Below, piece by piece: positions 1 through 7,302 of a stretch of DNA of 64,000 nt. Below the pieces are notes generated by a model. It was not told the origin of the DNA, did no database searches, and saw nothing but the letters and a program-made list of their open reading frames with translations. The stretch comes from Aromatoleum anaerobium (GTDB lineage: Bacteria; Pseudomonadota; Gammaproteobacteria; Burkholderiales; Rhodocyclaceae), in assembly GCF_012910705.2 (NCBI RefSeq), contig NZ_WTVG02000040.1, forward strand, positions 992,001 to 1,056,000. The letters run 5' to 3'. The number at the start of each line of letters is the position of its first letter. Position 1 is the stretch's first letter. Both the position numbers and the translations under genes were made by a program.

Positions 1-2
1 AC

Positions 3-293
3 GCGCCGCCCGCCGCCGGACTGCACGGCTTGCCGCCCGAGGCGATCGCGACGCTGCAGCTGATCGAGCGCGGCGGCCCGTTTCCTTATCGCCGCGACGG
101 TGTCGTGTTCCAGAACCGCGAGCGGCTCTTGCCGCAGCGCCCGCGCGGCTACTATCGTGAATATACCGTGCCGACACCGGGTTCCCGGGATCGTGGCGCA
201 CGGCGTCTCGTCACCGGCGGGGACCCGCCCGCCGTGTTCTACTATACGGATGACCATTACCGCAGTTTCCGGAGAATCCAGCCTCAGCCATGA
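3..293 (+). CDS. Barnase-type guanyl-specific ribonuclease (5' end outside window)
   Basis: Extracellular-type microbial ribonuclease of the barnase/N1-T1 family, cleaving RNA after guanine. The readable part carries the family landmarks in order: a hydrophobic helix with TLQLIERGGPFPY, the substrate loop RDGVVFQNRE, the catalytic Glu in GYYREYTVPTPG, the catalytic Arg in RGARR, and the catalytic His in YYTDDHYRSF. The frame stays open to the first base, so the signal peptide and true start lie upstream of the window; an internal TTG at 30 is probably not the start. The stop overlaps the barstar start by ATGA, so enzyme and inhibitor are translationally coupled. Confidence 0.88.
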   Translation, partial: APPAAGLHGLPPEAIATLQLIERGGPFPYRRDGVVFQNRERLLPQRPRGYYREYTVPTPGSRDRGARRLVTGGDPPAVFYYTDDHYRSFRRIQPQP

Positions 294-733
294 TCGCCGA
301 AAACGAACTCGCATCCGTCCTGCAGCAGCCCGACCGCGCCGGCGTCTACCACCTGCCGCAGCGCGGCGCCGAGGCGATCACCCGCGCCGCGCGCGAGCTT
401 GATTTCCCGGTGTTGCAGGTCGATCTCTCCGGCTGCGCGGACAAGGGAGATTTTCTCGCCCGGGTCGCGGCCGGCCTCGAGTTTCCGGACTGGTTCGGGC
501 AGAACTGGGACGCGCTTGCCGACTGCCTTGCCGACATGGCGTGGCTCCCGGCGGACGGCTACGTGATCATCCTCGAACATGCGGATCGTTTCCGCGTCGC
601 GGCCGAAGCCGACTTCATCGCCGCACTGGAAACCTTCGACGAAGCTGCGCGCGAACGGGCTGCGGACGGCATCCCGATGTGGATTTTCGTCGGGCTCACG
701 GCAAACGGCATCGTGCACCTGCGCACGCTGTGA
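290..733 (+). CDS. Barstar-family ribonuclease inhibitor
   Basis: A 147-residue barstar-like protein expected to bind and block the preceding ribonuclease in the cytoplasm. The centre has the signature FPDWFGQNWDALADCLADM, whose acidic and aromatic residues form the barstar helix that plugs the RNase active site. It is longer than Bacillus barstar (about 90 residues) because of an N-terminal extension, which is common in proteobacterial homologues. It starts at the ATGA overlap with the ribonuclease, and its stop shares bases with the next start (TGATG), so the three genes form one transcription unit. Confidence 0.9.
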   Translation: MIAENELASVLQQPDRAGVYHLPQRGAEAITRAARELDFPVLQVDLSGCADKGDFLARVAAGLEFPDWFGQNWDALADCLADMAWLPADGYVIILEHADRFRVAAEADFIAALETFDEAARERAADGIPMWIFVGLTANGIVHLRTL

Positions 734-1203
734 TGGCGGGACTGCCGTACAAACGGCCGATCTCGGTCCTCGTCGTCATCCACACTGCGACGCTCCAGGT
801 GTTGCTGCTCGAACGGGTGGTTCCCCCCGGCTTCTGGCAATCGGTGACCGGCAGCCTCGAAGCGGACGAATCGCCACTGCAGGCGGCGATTCGGGAAGTG
901 AACGAGGAAACCGGCCTCACAGTGTCTTCGGACCAGCTGCGTGACTGGCACCTCACCAACCGTTTCGAAATCCTCAAGGACTGGCGCGCGCGCTACGCGC
1001 CGGGCGTCACGCACAACACCGAACACGTGTTCAGCCTCTGCGTCCCCGCGCCGCGACCGGTCAGGCTCGCGTCCGCCGAACACCGCATGCAGCTGTGGCT
1101 GCCGCTCGCGGAAGCCGCCGGGAAAGCGTCGTCGTGGACCAACCGCGACGCGATCCTGATGCTGCCGCGCCTCACTGCGCAGCAACCGGACGCTCCCGGC
1201 TAA
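733..1203 (+). CDS. nudB: Dihydroneopterin triphosphate diphosphatase (Nudix)
   Basis: A 156-residue Nudix hydrolase resembling NudB, which removes pyrophosphate from dihydroneopterin triphosphate in folate synthesis. The Nudix box is complete: GSLEADESPLQAAIREV followed by NEETGL. The N-terminal YKRPISVLVVIHT and the VPPGFWQSVTGSLE segment are typical of NudB. The frame is open further upstream, but the ATG at 733 overlaps the barstar stop and gives the family's normal length. The gene ends in a tail-to-tail overlap with the CWC protein on the other strand. Confidence 0.88.
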   Translation: MAGLPYKRPISVLVVIHTATLQVLLLERVVPPGFWQSVTGSLEADESPLQAAIREVNEETGLTVSSDQLRDWHLTNRFEILKDWRARYAPGVTHNTEHVFSLCVPAPRPVRLASAEHRMQLWLPLAEAAGKASSWTNRDAILMLPRLTAQQPDAPG

Positions 1204-1424
1204 AGGGCTGCGGGCCGCTCGCCCGCCGCGCGCAGCAGCGTCTTCAGGCAGTTCGGACAGTAGCACCCGATCCCCGCGTCCGGAATCGCCTCCATTGACG
1301 GCAGCGCGGCGCACCAGCACGCCGGCAAGCCGGCCTCCATGCCGCAGGTAAAGGCGGCGCCGCAACGCGGACAATTGTTGGTGGCCACGTCGTTCGCGAT
1401 CGTGCTCTCGATGATGTCGCTCAT
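1200..1424 (-). CDS. Cysteine-rich CWC family protein
   Basis: A small protein (74 residues) of the cysteine-rich CWC family. It has NNCPRCGAAFTCGM, then a CWC tripeptide (PACWCAALP), and a final CYCPNC, together suggesting a zinc-binding ribbon. Function is unknown for the family. The ATG at 1424 was chosen because GGAG lies about 8 bases upstream; a GTG at 1448 would add eight residues. Its stop overlaps the nudB stop on the opposite strand. Confidence 0.75.
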   Translation of the reverse strand: MSDIIESTIANDVATNNCPRCGAAFTCGMEAGLPACWCAALPSMEAIPDAGIGCYCPNCLKTLLRAAGERPAAL

Positions 1425-1478
1425 GTGGAAATGCTCCGGACAGGACACGAGATATTACGTTCTTCGCGCTGGCAGAAG

Positions 1479-1506
1479 CTTGAAAAGCCCCCTCCCACCC
1501 CTATAT
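1479..1506 (+). promoter_or_regulatory. Putative sigma-32 (heat-shock) promoter of the Hsp20 gene
   Basis: CTTGAAA at 1479-1485 and CCCCTATAT at 1498-1506 are separated by 12 bases. They closely match the sigma-32 consensus (CTTGAAA and CCCCATnT). The element lies about 48 bases upstream of an Hsp20 start codon, which is what a heat-shock promoter should control. Confidence 0.7.
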
Positions 1507-1553
1507 TGGCTACGTAAGCGGTTCAAACCCATGATGACGCACAGGAGGAAAAC

Positions 1554-1973
1554 ATGAGCAATCTCATCCGTCGCGACCCGTTCGACGATCTGCTGCGCGG
1601 GTTTTTCGTTCGTCCCGTCGACATGACCGCCGGCCTCCAGGGCGAAGCGCCGCAGATGCGTGTCGACGTCAAGGAAGACGAGAATGCGTACCAGGTGCAC
1701 GCCGAGCTGCCGGGCATCAAGAAGGAGGACATTCACGTCCACATCGACGGCCCGGTCGTGTCGATCAGCGCCGAGCGCAAGCAGGAAAAGGAAGTCAAGG
1801 AAGGCGAGCGCATCCTGCGCACCGAGCGTTATTTCGGCAAGGTGTCGCGCAGCTTCCAGCTCGGCCAGGAGATCGACGAAGGCAAGTCGAGCGCGAAGTT
1901 CAATGACGGCGTGCTCGAACTGAGCCTGCCGAAGAAAGCGCCCGAACAGGCCAAGCGCCTGACGATCGACTGA
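1554..1973 (+). CDS. Small heat shock protein, Hsp20/alpha-crystallin family
   Basis: A 139-residue ATP-independent holdase chaperone that binds unfolding proteins. The alpha-crystallin domain runs from about residue 35 (MRVDVKEDENAYQVHAELPG) to the conserved GVLELSLPKK near residue 125, with a short N-terminal arm beginning MSNLIRRDPFDDLL. A very strong ribosome binding site (AGGAGG) precedes the ATG. Upstream is a good sigma-32-type promoter and downstream a rho-independent-like terminator, so the gene is probably a monocistronic heat-shock unit. Confidence 0.93.
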   Translation: MSNLIRRDPFDDLLRGFFVRPVDMTAGLQGEAPQMRVDVKEDENAYQVHAELPGIKKEDIHVHIDGPVVSISAERKQEKEVKEGERILRTERYFGKVSRSFQLGQEIDEGKSSAKFNDGVLELSLPKKAPEQAKRLTID

Positions 1974-1995
1974 TCCCCGGCCCTCCCTCGCGCGT

Positions 1996-2036
1996 GAAGC
2001 CGCACTCCCTCGTCGAGGGGCTGCGGCTTCTGCTTT
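1996..2036 (+). terminator. Hairpin terminator after the Hsp20 gene
   Basis: GAAGCCGCA (1996-2004) pairs perfectly with TGCGGCTTC (2022-2030), and an inner CCCTC/GAGGG stem closes a GTC loop. The hairpin is followed by TGCTTT. It sits 23 bases after the Hsp20 stop. Confidence 0.75.
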
Positions 2037-2053
2037 GTGGCCCGACTCTTTAG

Positions 2054-2986
<933 letters not shown>

Positions 2987-2994
2987 CGCCTTCT

Positions 2995-3032
2995 GGCGGA
3001 CTGCGTGGCGGGAACATCCACGGCAGTCCGCC
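2995..3032 (+). terminator. Strong hairpin after argB without a T-run
   Basis: GGCGGACTGCGTGG (2995-3008) pairs with CCACGGCAGTCCGCC (3018-3032) with a single bulged base and a 9-base loop, starting 8 bases after the argB stop. No run of T follows, so it may be a processing or pausing structure or a rho-assisted terminator rather than a classical intrinsic one. Confidence 0.5.
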
Positions 3033-3112
3033 GGCAGCGCTGCACTCAACCGTGCCGGCAGGGGCACCGCTCGACGACCCGCCTGCCGATCACCTCGCCT
3101 CGGCCTCCTTCC

Positions 3113-4279
3113 ATGCGCCTGCGCGCTGTAGTCGTCAGCTTGCTGTGGCTGGTCCTTGCTGGTACTGCGCATTCCGCGACGCTTCGTGTGGGTCCGGACG
3201 AGGCAATCACCTCCATCGCAGAGGCTGCACGTCTCGCCCGGGACGGGGACATCGTCGAAATCCAGCCGGGCGAGTATCGCGGCGCCGTTGCCTCATGGAC
3301 GCAACGGCGACTGACGATCCGCGGCGTCGGCGAGCGGCCGGTACTGATCGCCGACGGCAGGAGCGCCGAGGACAAGGCGATCTGGGTGATCCGCAATGGC
3401 GACTTCGTCATCGACAACATCGAGTTTCAGGGCGCCCGCGTCCCCGACGGCAACGGCGCGGGCATCCGTTTCGAGCGGGGTAAGCTGCACGTCCGCAACT
3501 GCGCATTCGTCGACAACCAGACGGGGATCCTCACCAGCAACTTCATCGACGCCGAATTGCGCATCGACGACAGCCTGTTCACCGACGCGCCGCGCCAGGA
3601 GCACTCCCTGCCCCATCTGCTCTACGCCGGGCGGATTGCGCGACTCGAGATCTTCGGCAGCCGCTTCCATAACGGATACCGCGGCCACTTGATCAAGTCG
3701 CGTGCACGACGCACTGACCTCCGGTACAACCTGATCTATGACGGGCGCGCCGGCGAAGCCTCATACGAAATCGACCTGCCCAATGGTGGCGACGCGACGC
3801 TCGTCGGCAATGTGATCGGTCAAAGCGCGAGGACGCACAATCCCGTCGTTGTCGCCTACGGTGCCGAAGGGCATGCCTGGCCGGAAAACGCGCTTGTACT
3901 GTCGCATAACACCTTGACGAGCGCCCACACCTTCGGCGCCTGGTTCCTGCGCGTATGGAGGGATCGTATCGGCGCGGATGTCCGCGTGCGGGGCGTCAAT
4001 AACCTGGTGGTTGGGCTCGGCGCCTTCACGCTCGGCGCCAGCGGCGAATTCCGAGGCAACTTCCCGGCGCTGAGCGGGATGCTGAACGATATCGAAGCTC
4101 TCGACTTTTCGCTCGCACCCGGCTCGCTGCTGCGTGGACGTGGCGAAAACGTCCCGACCAGCCCGGACGGCGACGTCGTTCCCGACGCCGAATTCCAGCT
4201 CCCGATCGGCCGGCGGCCGCTCACCGCCCCCGCGCACTGGACACCCGGAGCCTTCCAGCGCGCTGGCGATGCGCGATAG
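3113..4279 (+). CDS. Secreted right-handed beta-helix protein
   Basis: A 388-residue exported protein. Residues 1-21 (MRLRAVVVSLLWLVLAGTAHS) form a signal peptide cut before ATLRVGPDE. The rest has the stacked-coil pattern of a parallel beta-helix: ITSIAEAARLARDGDIVEIQPGEY at the N-cap, then repeated short strands such as FVIDNIEFQGA, LHVRNCAFVDN, LRIDDSLFTD and ATLVGNVIGQS. This fold is common in polysaccharide lyases and carbohydrate-binding surface proteins. No catalytic site can be assigned. The frame is open upstream, but ATG 3113 begins the signal peptide. It faces the acylation operon tail to tail. Confidence 0.75.
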   Translation: MRLRAVVVSLLWLVLAGTAHSATLRVGPDEAITSIAEAARLARDGDIVEIQPGEYRGAVASWTQRRLTIRGVGERPVLIADGRSAEDKAIWVIRNGDFVIDNIEFQGARVPDGNGAGIRFERGKLHVRNCAFVDNQTGILTSNFIDAELRIDDSLFTDAPRQEHSLPHLLYAGRIARLEIFGSRFHNGYRGHLIKSRARRTDLRYNLIYDGRAGEASYEIDLPNGGDATLVGNVIGQSARTHNPVVVAYGAEGHAWPENALVLSHNTLTSAHTFGAWFLRVWRDRIGADVRVRGVNNLVVGLGAFTLGASGEFRGNFPALSGMLNDIEALDFSLAPGSLLRGRGENVPTSPDGDVVPDAEFQLPIGRRPLTAPAHWTPGAFQRAGDAR

Positions 4280-4299
4280 CTACAACAGGTTGAACGAGC

Positions 4300-5448
4300 C
4301 TACAGCCCGAGCCAGCGTCCGATGATGTTGCGCTGCATCTCGGAGGTGCCCGAATAGATGGTGCTGCCGACCGCGTCACGCAACGCGCGCTCGACCTCGT
4401 ACTCGACCATATAGCCATAGCCGCCGTGCAGATGGACCGTGTCGAGGGCGGTCCGGAGCAGGGACTCGCTGACCATCAGCTTTGCCATTGCGGCATCCAG
4501 CGACGCATTGCGCAGGTTCTCGAGCCGCCACGCGGCGCGGTAGGCGAGTAGCCGCGCGGCTTCGAGCTGGACCTTCATGTCGGCGATCTTGTGCGCCACG
4601 GCCTGAAACTTTCCGATCGCCTGGCCGAACTGGTTGCGCGTGCGCGCATAGGAGATTGACGTCTCGAGGAGCCGCTCGATGGTTCCGACATGGCTCGCGA
4701 CCAACAGGCAGCGCTCCCAGTCCATCGCCGTGGAGAACACAGCGGAACCGCCCCCGACCTGACCGAGCACGGCCGACGGTGAAACATACATGTCGGTGAA
4801 CACCAGTTCTCCCACCGGCGACGTCCGCAGCCCGAGCTTCTCGAACTTCTGTCCCGCGGAAAAACCGGGGGTATCGCTTTCGACGAGAAACGCGGTCACT
4901 CCGCCGTGAAAACCCTTGGCCGGTTCGGTGACCGCGAACACCACCGCAACGTCGGCGACCGGACCGTTGGAGATGAACGTCTTGGTGCCGTTGATGCGCC
5001 AGCCGTCGCGGTCGCGCTCGGCATGGGTGCGCATCGAAAAGGAATCCGAACCGGAATCGGGTTCGGTGATCGCGTGGGCGCCGACCAGGGTGCCGTCGCA
5101 CAGCCCCGGCAGATAACGACGCTTCTGTTCCTCGCTGCCATGCCGCCATACCGGCACCACACAGGCGAGCAGGTGGGCGCACAGCGAAAACACGAGTCCA
5201 CCGTCCCTGCACCCATAGCCCAGCGCCTCCAGCACCATCGCGCATGACAAGGCATCGAGGCCGGTCCCGCCATACGCTTCGGGAACCGGCAGGCCCTGAA
5301 TGCCGACGTTGGCACATTCTCGCCACAGGTCGCGGGAAAAGACCTGCTCGCGATCGCGCTCAACAACGTACGCATTGAGCGAGCCTCGGGCGAATTTGAT
5401 GATGTTGTCGCGCAGGAGTTTCTGCTCTTCGGAATAGGCGAAGTCCAT
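4300..5448 (-). CDS. PltE-like acyl-CoA dehydrogenase (probable aminoacyl-carrier oxidase)
   Basis: A 382-residue FAD-dependent acyl-CoA dehydrogenase with the family segments EAYGGTGLDAL, AITEPDSGSDSF, ARTRNQFGQAIGKFQA and HGGYGY. The position that holds the catalytic Glu in most members (Y-E-G-T) is Ser366 in IYSGTSEMQ; a Glu is present instead at 245 in MDWERCLL, where isovaleryl-CoA dehydrogenase keeps its base. From memory, prolyl-carrier dehydrogenases such as PltE share both features and also the GLVF...AH..AC..P stretch. It is the last gene of the operon, overlapping the adenylation gene by ATGA, so the substrate is probably the aminoacyl group on the neighbouring carrier. A fatty acyl-CoA substrate is the less likely alternative. 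Confidence 0.82.
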   Translation of the reverse strand: MDFAYSEEQKLLRDNIIKFARGSLNAYVVERDREQVFSRDLWRECANVGIQGLPVPEAYGGTGLDALSCAMVLEALGYGCRDGGLVFSLCAHLLACVVPVWRHGSEEQKRRYLPGLCDGTLVGAHAITEPDSGSDSFSMRTHAERDRDGWRINGTKTFISNGPVADVAVVFAVTEPAKGFHGGVTAFLVESDTPGFSAGQKFEKLGLRTSPVGELVFTDMYVSPSAVLGQVGGGSAVFSTAMDWERCLLVASHVGTIERLLETSISYARTRNQFGQAIGKFQAVAHKIADMKVQLEAARLLAYRAAWRLENLRNASLDAAMAKLMVSESLLRTALDTVHLHGGYGYMVEYEVERALRDAVGSTIYSGTSEMQRNIIGRWLGL

Positions 5449-7016
5449 CAGCCCAGCTCCTTGAGTCGCTGGTAGTCCGTCTTGTCCGTCGACGTCTTCG
5501 GCAGGGCATCGAGCCACTTGAAATGGTCGGGGATCATGTACAGCGGTATCCGCTCCGCGCAGAAGCGCTTGAGTTCGATCAGGGAGGCCTTGTCCGTCCC
5601 CTTGCTGCTCAGGAATGCGCTGATCCGCACACCCGCTTCGGCATCCGGCACGGCGACGACGGCAACCTCCTTGACCAGCGGATGCTGATACAGCCCCGCC
5701 TCGATTTCACCGAGCTCGACCCGGTAGCCGCGCCGCTTGACCATGCGGTCGCGCCGGCCGCGGTAGATATGGTTTCCGTCGGCTGCTTCGACGACGATGT
5801 CGCCGGTCCGGTACCAGCGCGTTCCGTCGTCATCGACGAGGAAGCTTTCCGCGGTGCGCTCCGGCAACGACCAGTAACCCTGCATCACGCCGCTGCCGGT
5901 AATGCACAGTTCGCCCTCTTCTCCCGGCTTCACCGGCGCGTTGTGCTCGTCGACGACCTTGCCACGCAGGTGCTCGCACACCTTGCCGATGGGATAGGGC
6001 GACGTACGCTCGTCAGGCACCGGCGGAACAACTTCGTAGTAGGTGCAGACGTTGGTTTCGGTCGGGCCGTAGAGGTTGAAATAGCGGGGTTGCGGCAACT
6101 GCGAACACAGCGTCCGGAGATGCTTGACCGGGAACACCTCGCCCGCGAACAGGACGAGGCGCAGCGAAGAGCAGTCCTGGCTGCGGAGATCGCCGAACTG
6201 CGCCATCAGGCTGAGGATCGACGGCGCGGAGTACCAGATGCTGATCCTTTCCTCGGCAATCAGCCTGGCCAGATGCAGCGCGTCCTTGCCCCGTTCCTCC
6301 GGGATCAGCACGAGGGCCGCGCCATGTTTGAGGGCGACATGGATGTCGAGGATCGAGAGGTCGAAATGCAGCGGCGCGTGAGACGAGAAGCGGTCATCCG
6401 GCTGCGGTTCGAACACCGCGGAACACCAGTCGACGAAACTCACGGCGTTGTCGTGCGAGAGCATCACGCCTTTCGGCTTTCCGGTCGAGCCCGACGTGTA
6501 GAGGATGTAGGCGAGATCTTCGGGCGGCGACATCGCGTTCTTCGCCGCCGCGGCCGGCCGCTGCGCGTCCGCTTCGTCCAGCAGGCGGGCGAGCGGACCG
6601 CCACCGCCGGCTCCGTCGAGCAGCAGCAACGGCGGCAGCTCTCCGAGCTCGAAAAATTCCGTGGAAAAACGGTCCTCGAGGCGCCTCTCCATGACGACCG
6701 CCCGCACGGCGCAGTTGTGCATGATGTAGGCATTGCGAGGGGGCGGCGCGTCGGGATCGACCGGCACGTAGGCGGCACCTGCCTTGAGAATGCCGTAGAT
6801 CGCAGCGATGGCGTCGATCGACTTGCGCAGGTAGAGACCCACCCGGTCGCCGGGGCGCACGCCGAGGGTGACGAGCCGGTCACGCAACCGGTCGGACAAC
6901 GCGTCGAGCGCGGCATAGCTGATCGCCCCCCGCTCAGGCTCGACGACTGCGATGCGCGACGGATGGAGGGCGGCCGCGTCGCAGAGGAATTGATGCAGCG
7001 GGCGTGGATTCGACAT
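5448..7016 (-). CDS. Amino acid adenylation enzyme, PltF/DltA-like
   Basis: A stand-alone 522-residue adenylate-forming ligase that should activate a carboxylic acid with ATP and load it on the carrier encoded next to it. Core motifs: ILYTSGSTGKPKG (171-183), HFDLSILDIH (217-226), YGPTETNVC (316-324), YRTGD (402-406), and the C-terminal catalytic Lys512 in TSTDKTDYQ. It lacks condensation and carrier domains. The HAPLHFDLS, ISIWYSAPS and NLYGPTETNVCT segments resemble proline-activating PltF-type enzymes as I remember them; DltA (D-alanine) is the other close model. The start has GAGGT 8 bases upstream, 6 bases after the carrier gene. Substrate specificity is inferred, not shown. Confidence 0.85.
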   Translation of the reverse strand: MSNPRPLHQFLCDAAALHPSRIAVVEPERGAISYAALDALSDRLRDRLVTLGVRPGDRVGLYLRKSIDAIAAIYGILKAGAAYVPVDPDAPPPRNAYIMHNCAVRAVVMERRLEDRFSTEFFELGELPPLLLLDGAGGGGPLARLLDEADAQRPAAAAKNAMSPPEDLAYILYTSGSTGKPKGVMLSHDNAVSFVDWCSAVFEPQPDDRFSSHAPLHFDLSILDIHVALKHGAALVLIPEERGKDALHLARLIAEERISIWYSAPSILSLMAQFGDLRSQDCSSLRLVLFAGEVFPVKHLRTLCSQLPQPRYFNLYGPTETNVCTYYEVVPPVPDERTSPYPIGKVCEHLRGKVVDEHNAPVKPGEEGELCITGSGVMQGYWSLPERTAESFLVDDDGTRWYRTGDIVVEAADGNHIYRGRRDRMVKRRGYRVELGEIEAGLYQHPLVKEVAVVAVPDAEAGVRISAFLSSKGTDKASLIELKRFCAERIPLYMIPDHFKWLDALPKTSTDKTDYQRLKELG

Positions 7017-7022
7017 ATCGCG

Positions 7023-7280
7023 CTACCTCGCCTTGGAGGTGAGGAGACTGGCGATGCTGCGGATCGTGTCGAGGTGTTCCTTGTCCGCTTCGTGGGCCTC
7101 GAGCACGATGCCGTACTGCTCCTCGAAATGCAGAACCAGTTTGAGCGTGGCGATCGAATCGAGGATCCCGCCGCTGATCAGCGGCAGGTCATCGGTCAGT
7201 TCATCCGGATTCTCGCCCGGTAGAAACTCTTCGAGGATGTAATCCTTGACGATCCTGCGGAAGTCGATGCTGGTCTCCAT
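7023..7280 (-). CDS. Phosphopantetheinyl carrier protein (DltC/PltL-like)
   Basis: An 85-residue carrier protein. Ser42 in SGGILDSIATLKLV is the predicted attachment site for phosphopantetheine; the flanking acidic helices (FEEQYGIVLEAHEADKEHLDTI) are typical. It lies 22 bases after the acyltransferase gene and 6 bases before the adenylation gene. It therefore probably receives the activated amino acid, presents it to the dehydrogenase, and hands the product to the membrane acyltransferase, as DltC does in D-alanylation. Confidence 0.88.
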   Translation of the reverse strand: METSIDFRRIVKDYILEEFLPGENPDELTDDLPLISGGILDSIATLKLVLHFEEQYGIVLEAHEADKEHLDTIRSIASLLTSKAR

Positions 7281-7302
7281 CGCTGCCTCACTATCAAATC
7301 AA

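Noticed and set aside
5523-7223. 566-codon plus-strand frame across the adenylation gene
   Set aside because: Antisense to a complete adenylation enzyme with all core motifs; no recognisable domain or ribosome site.
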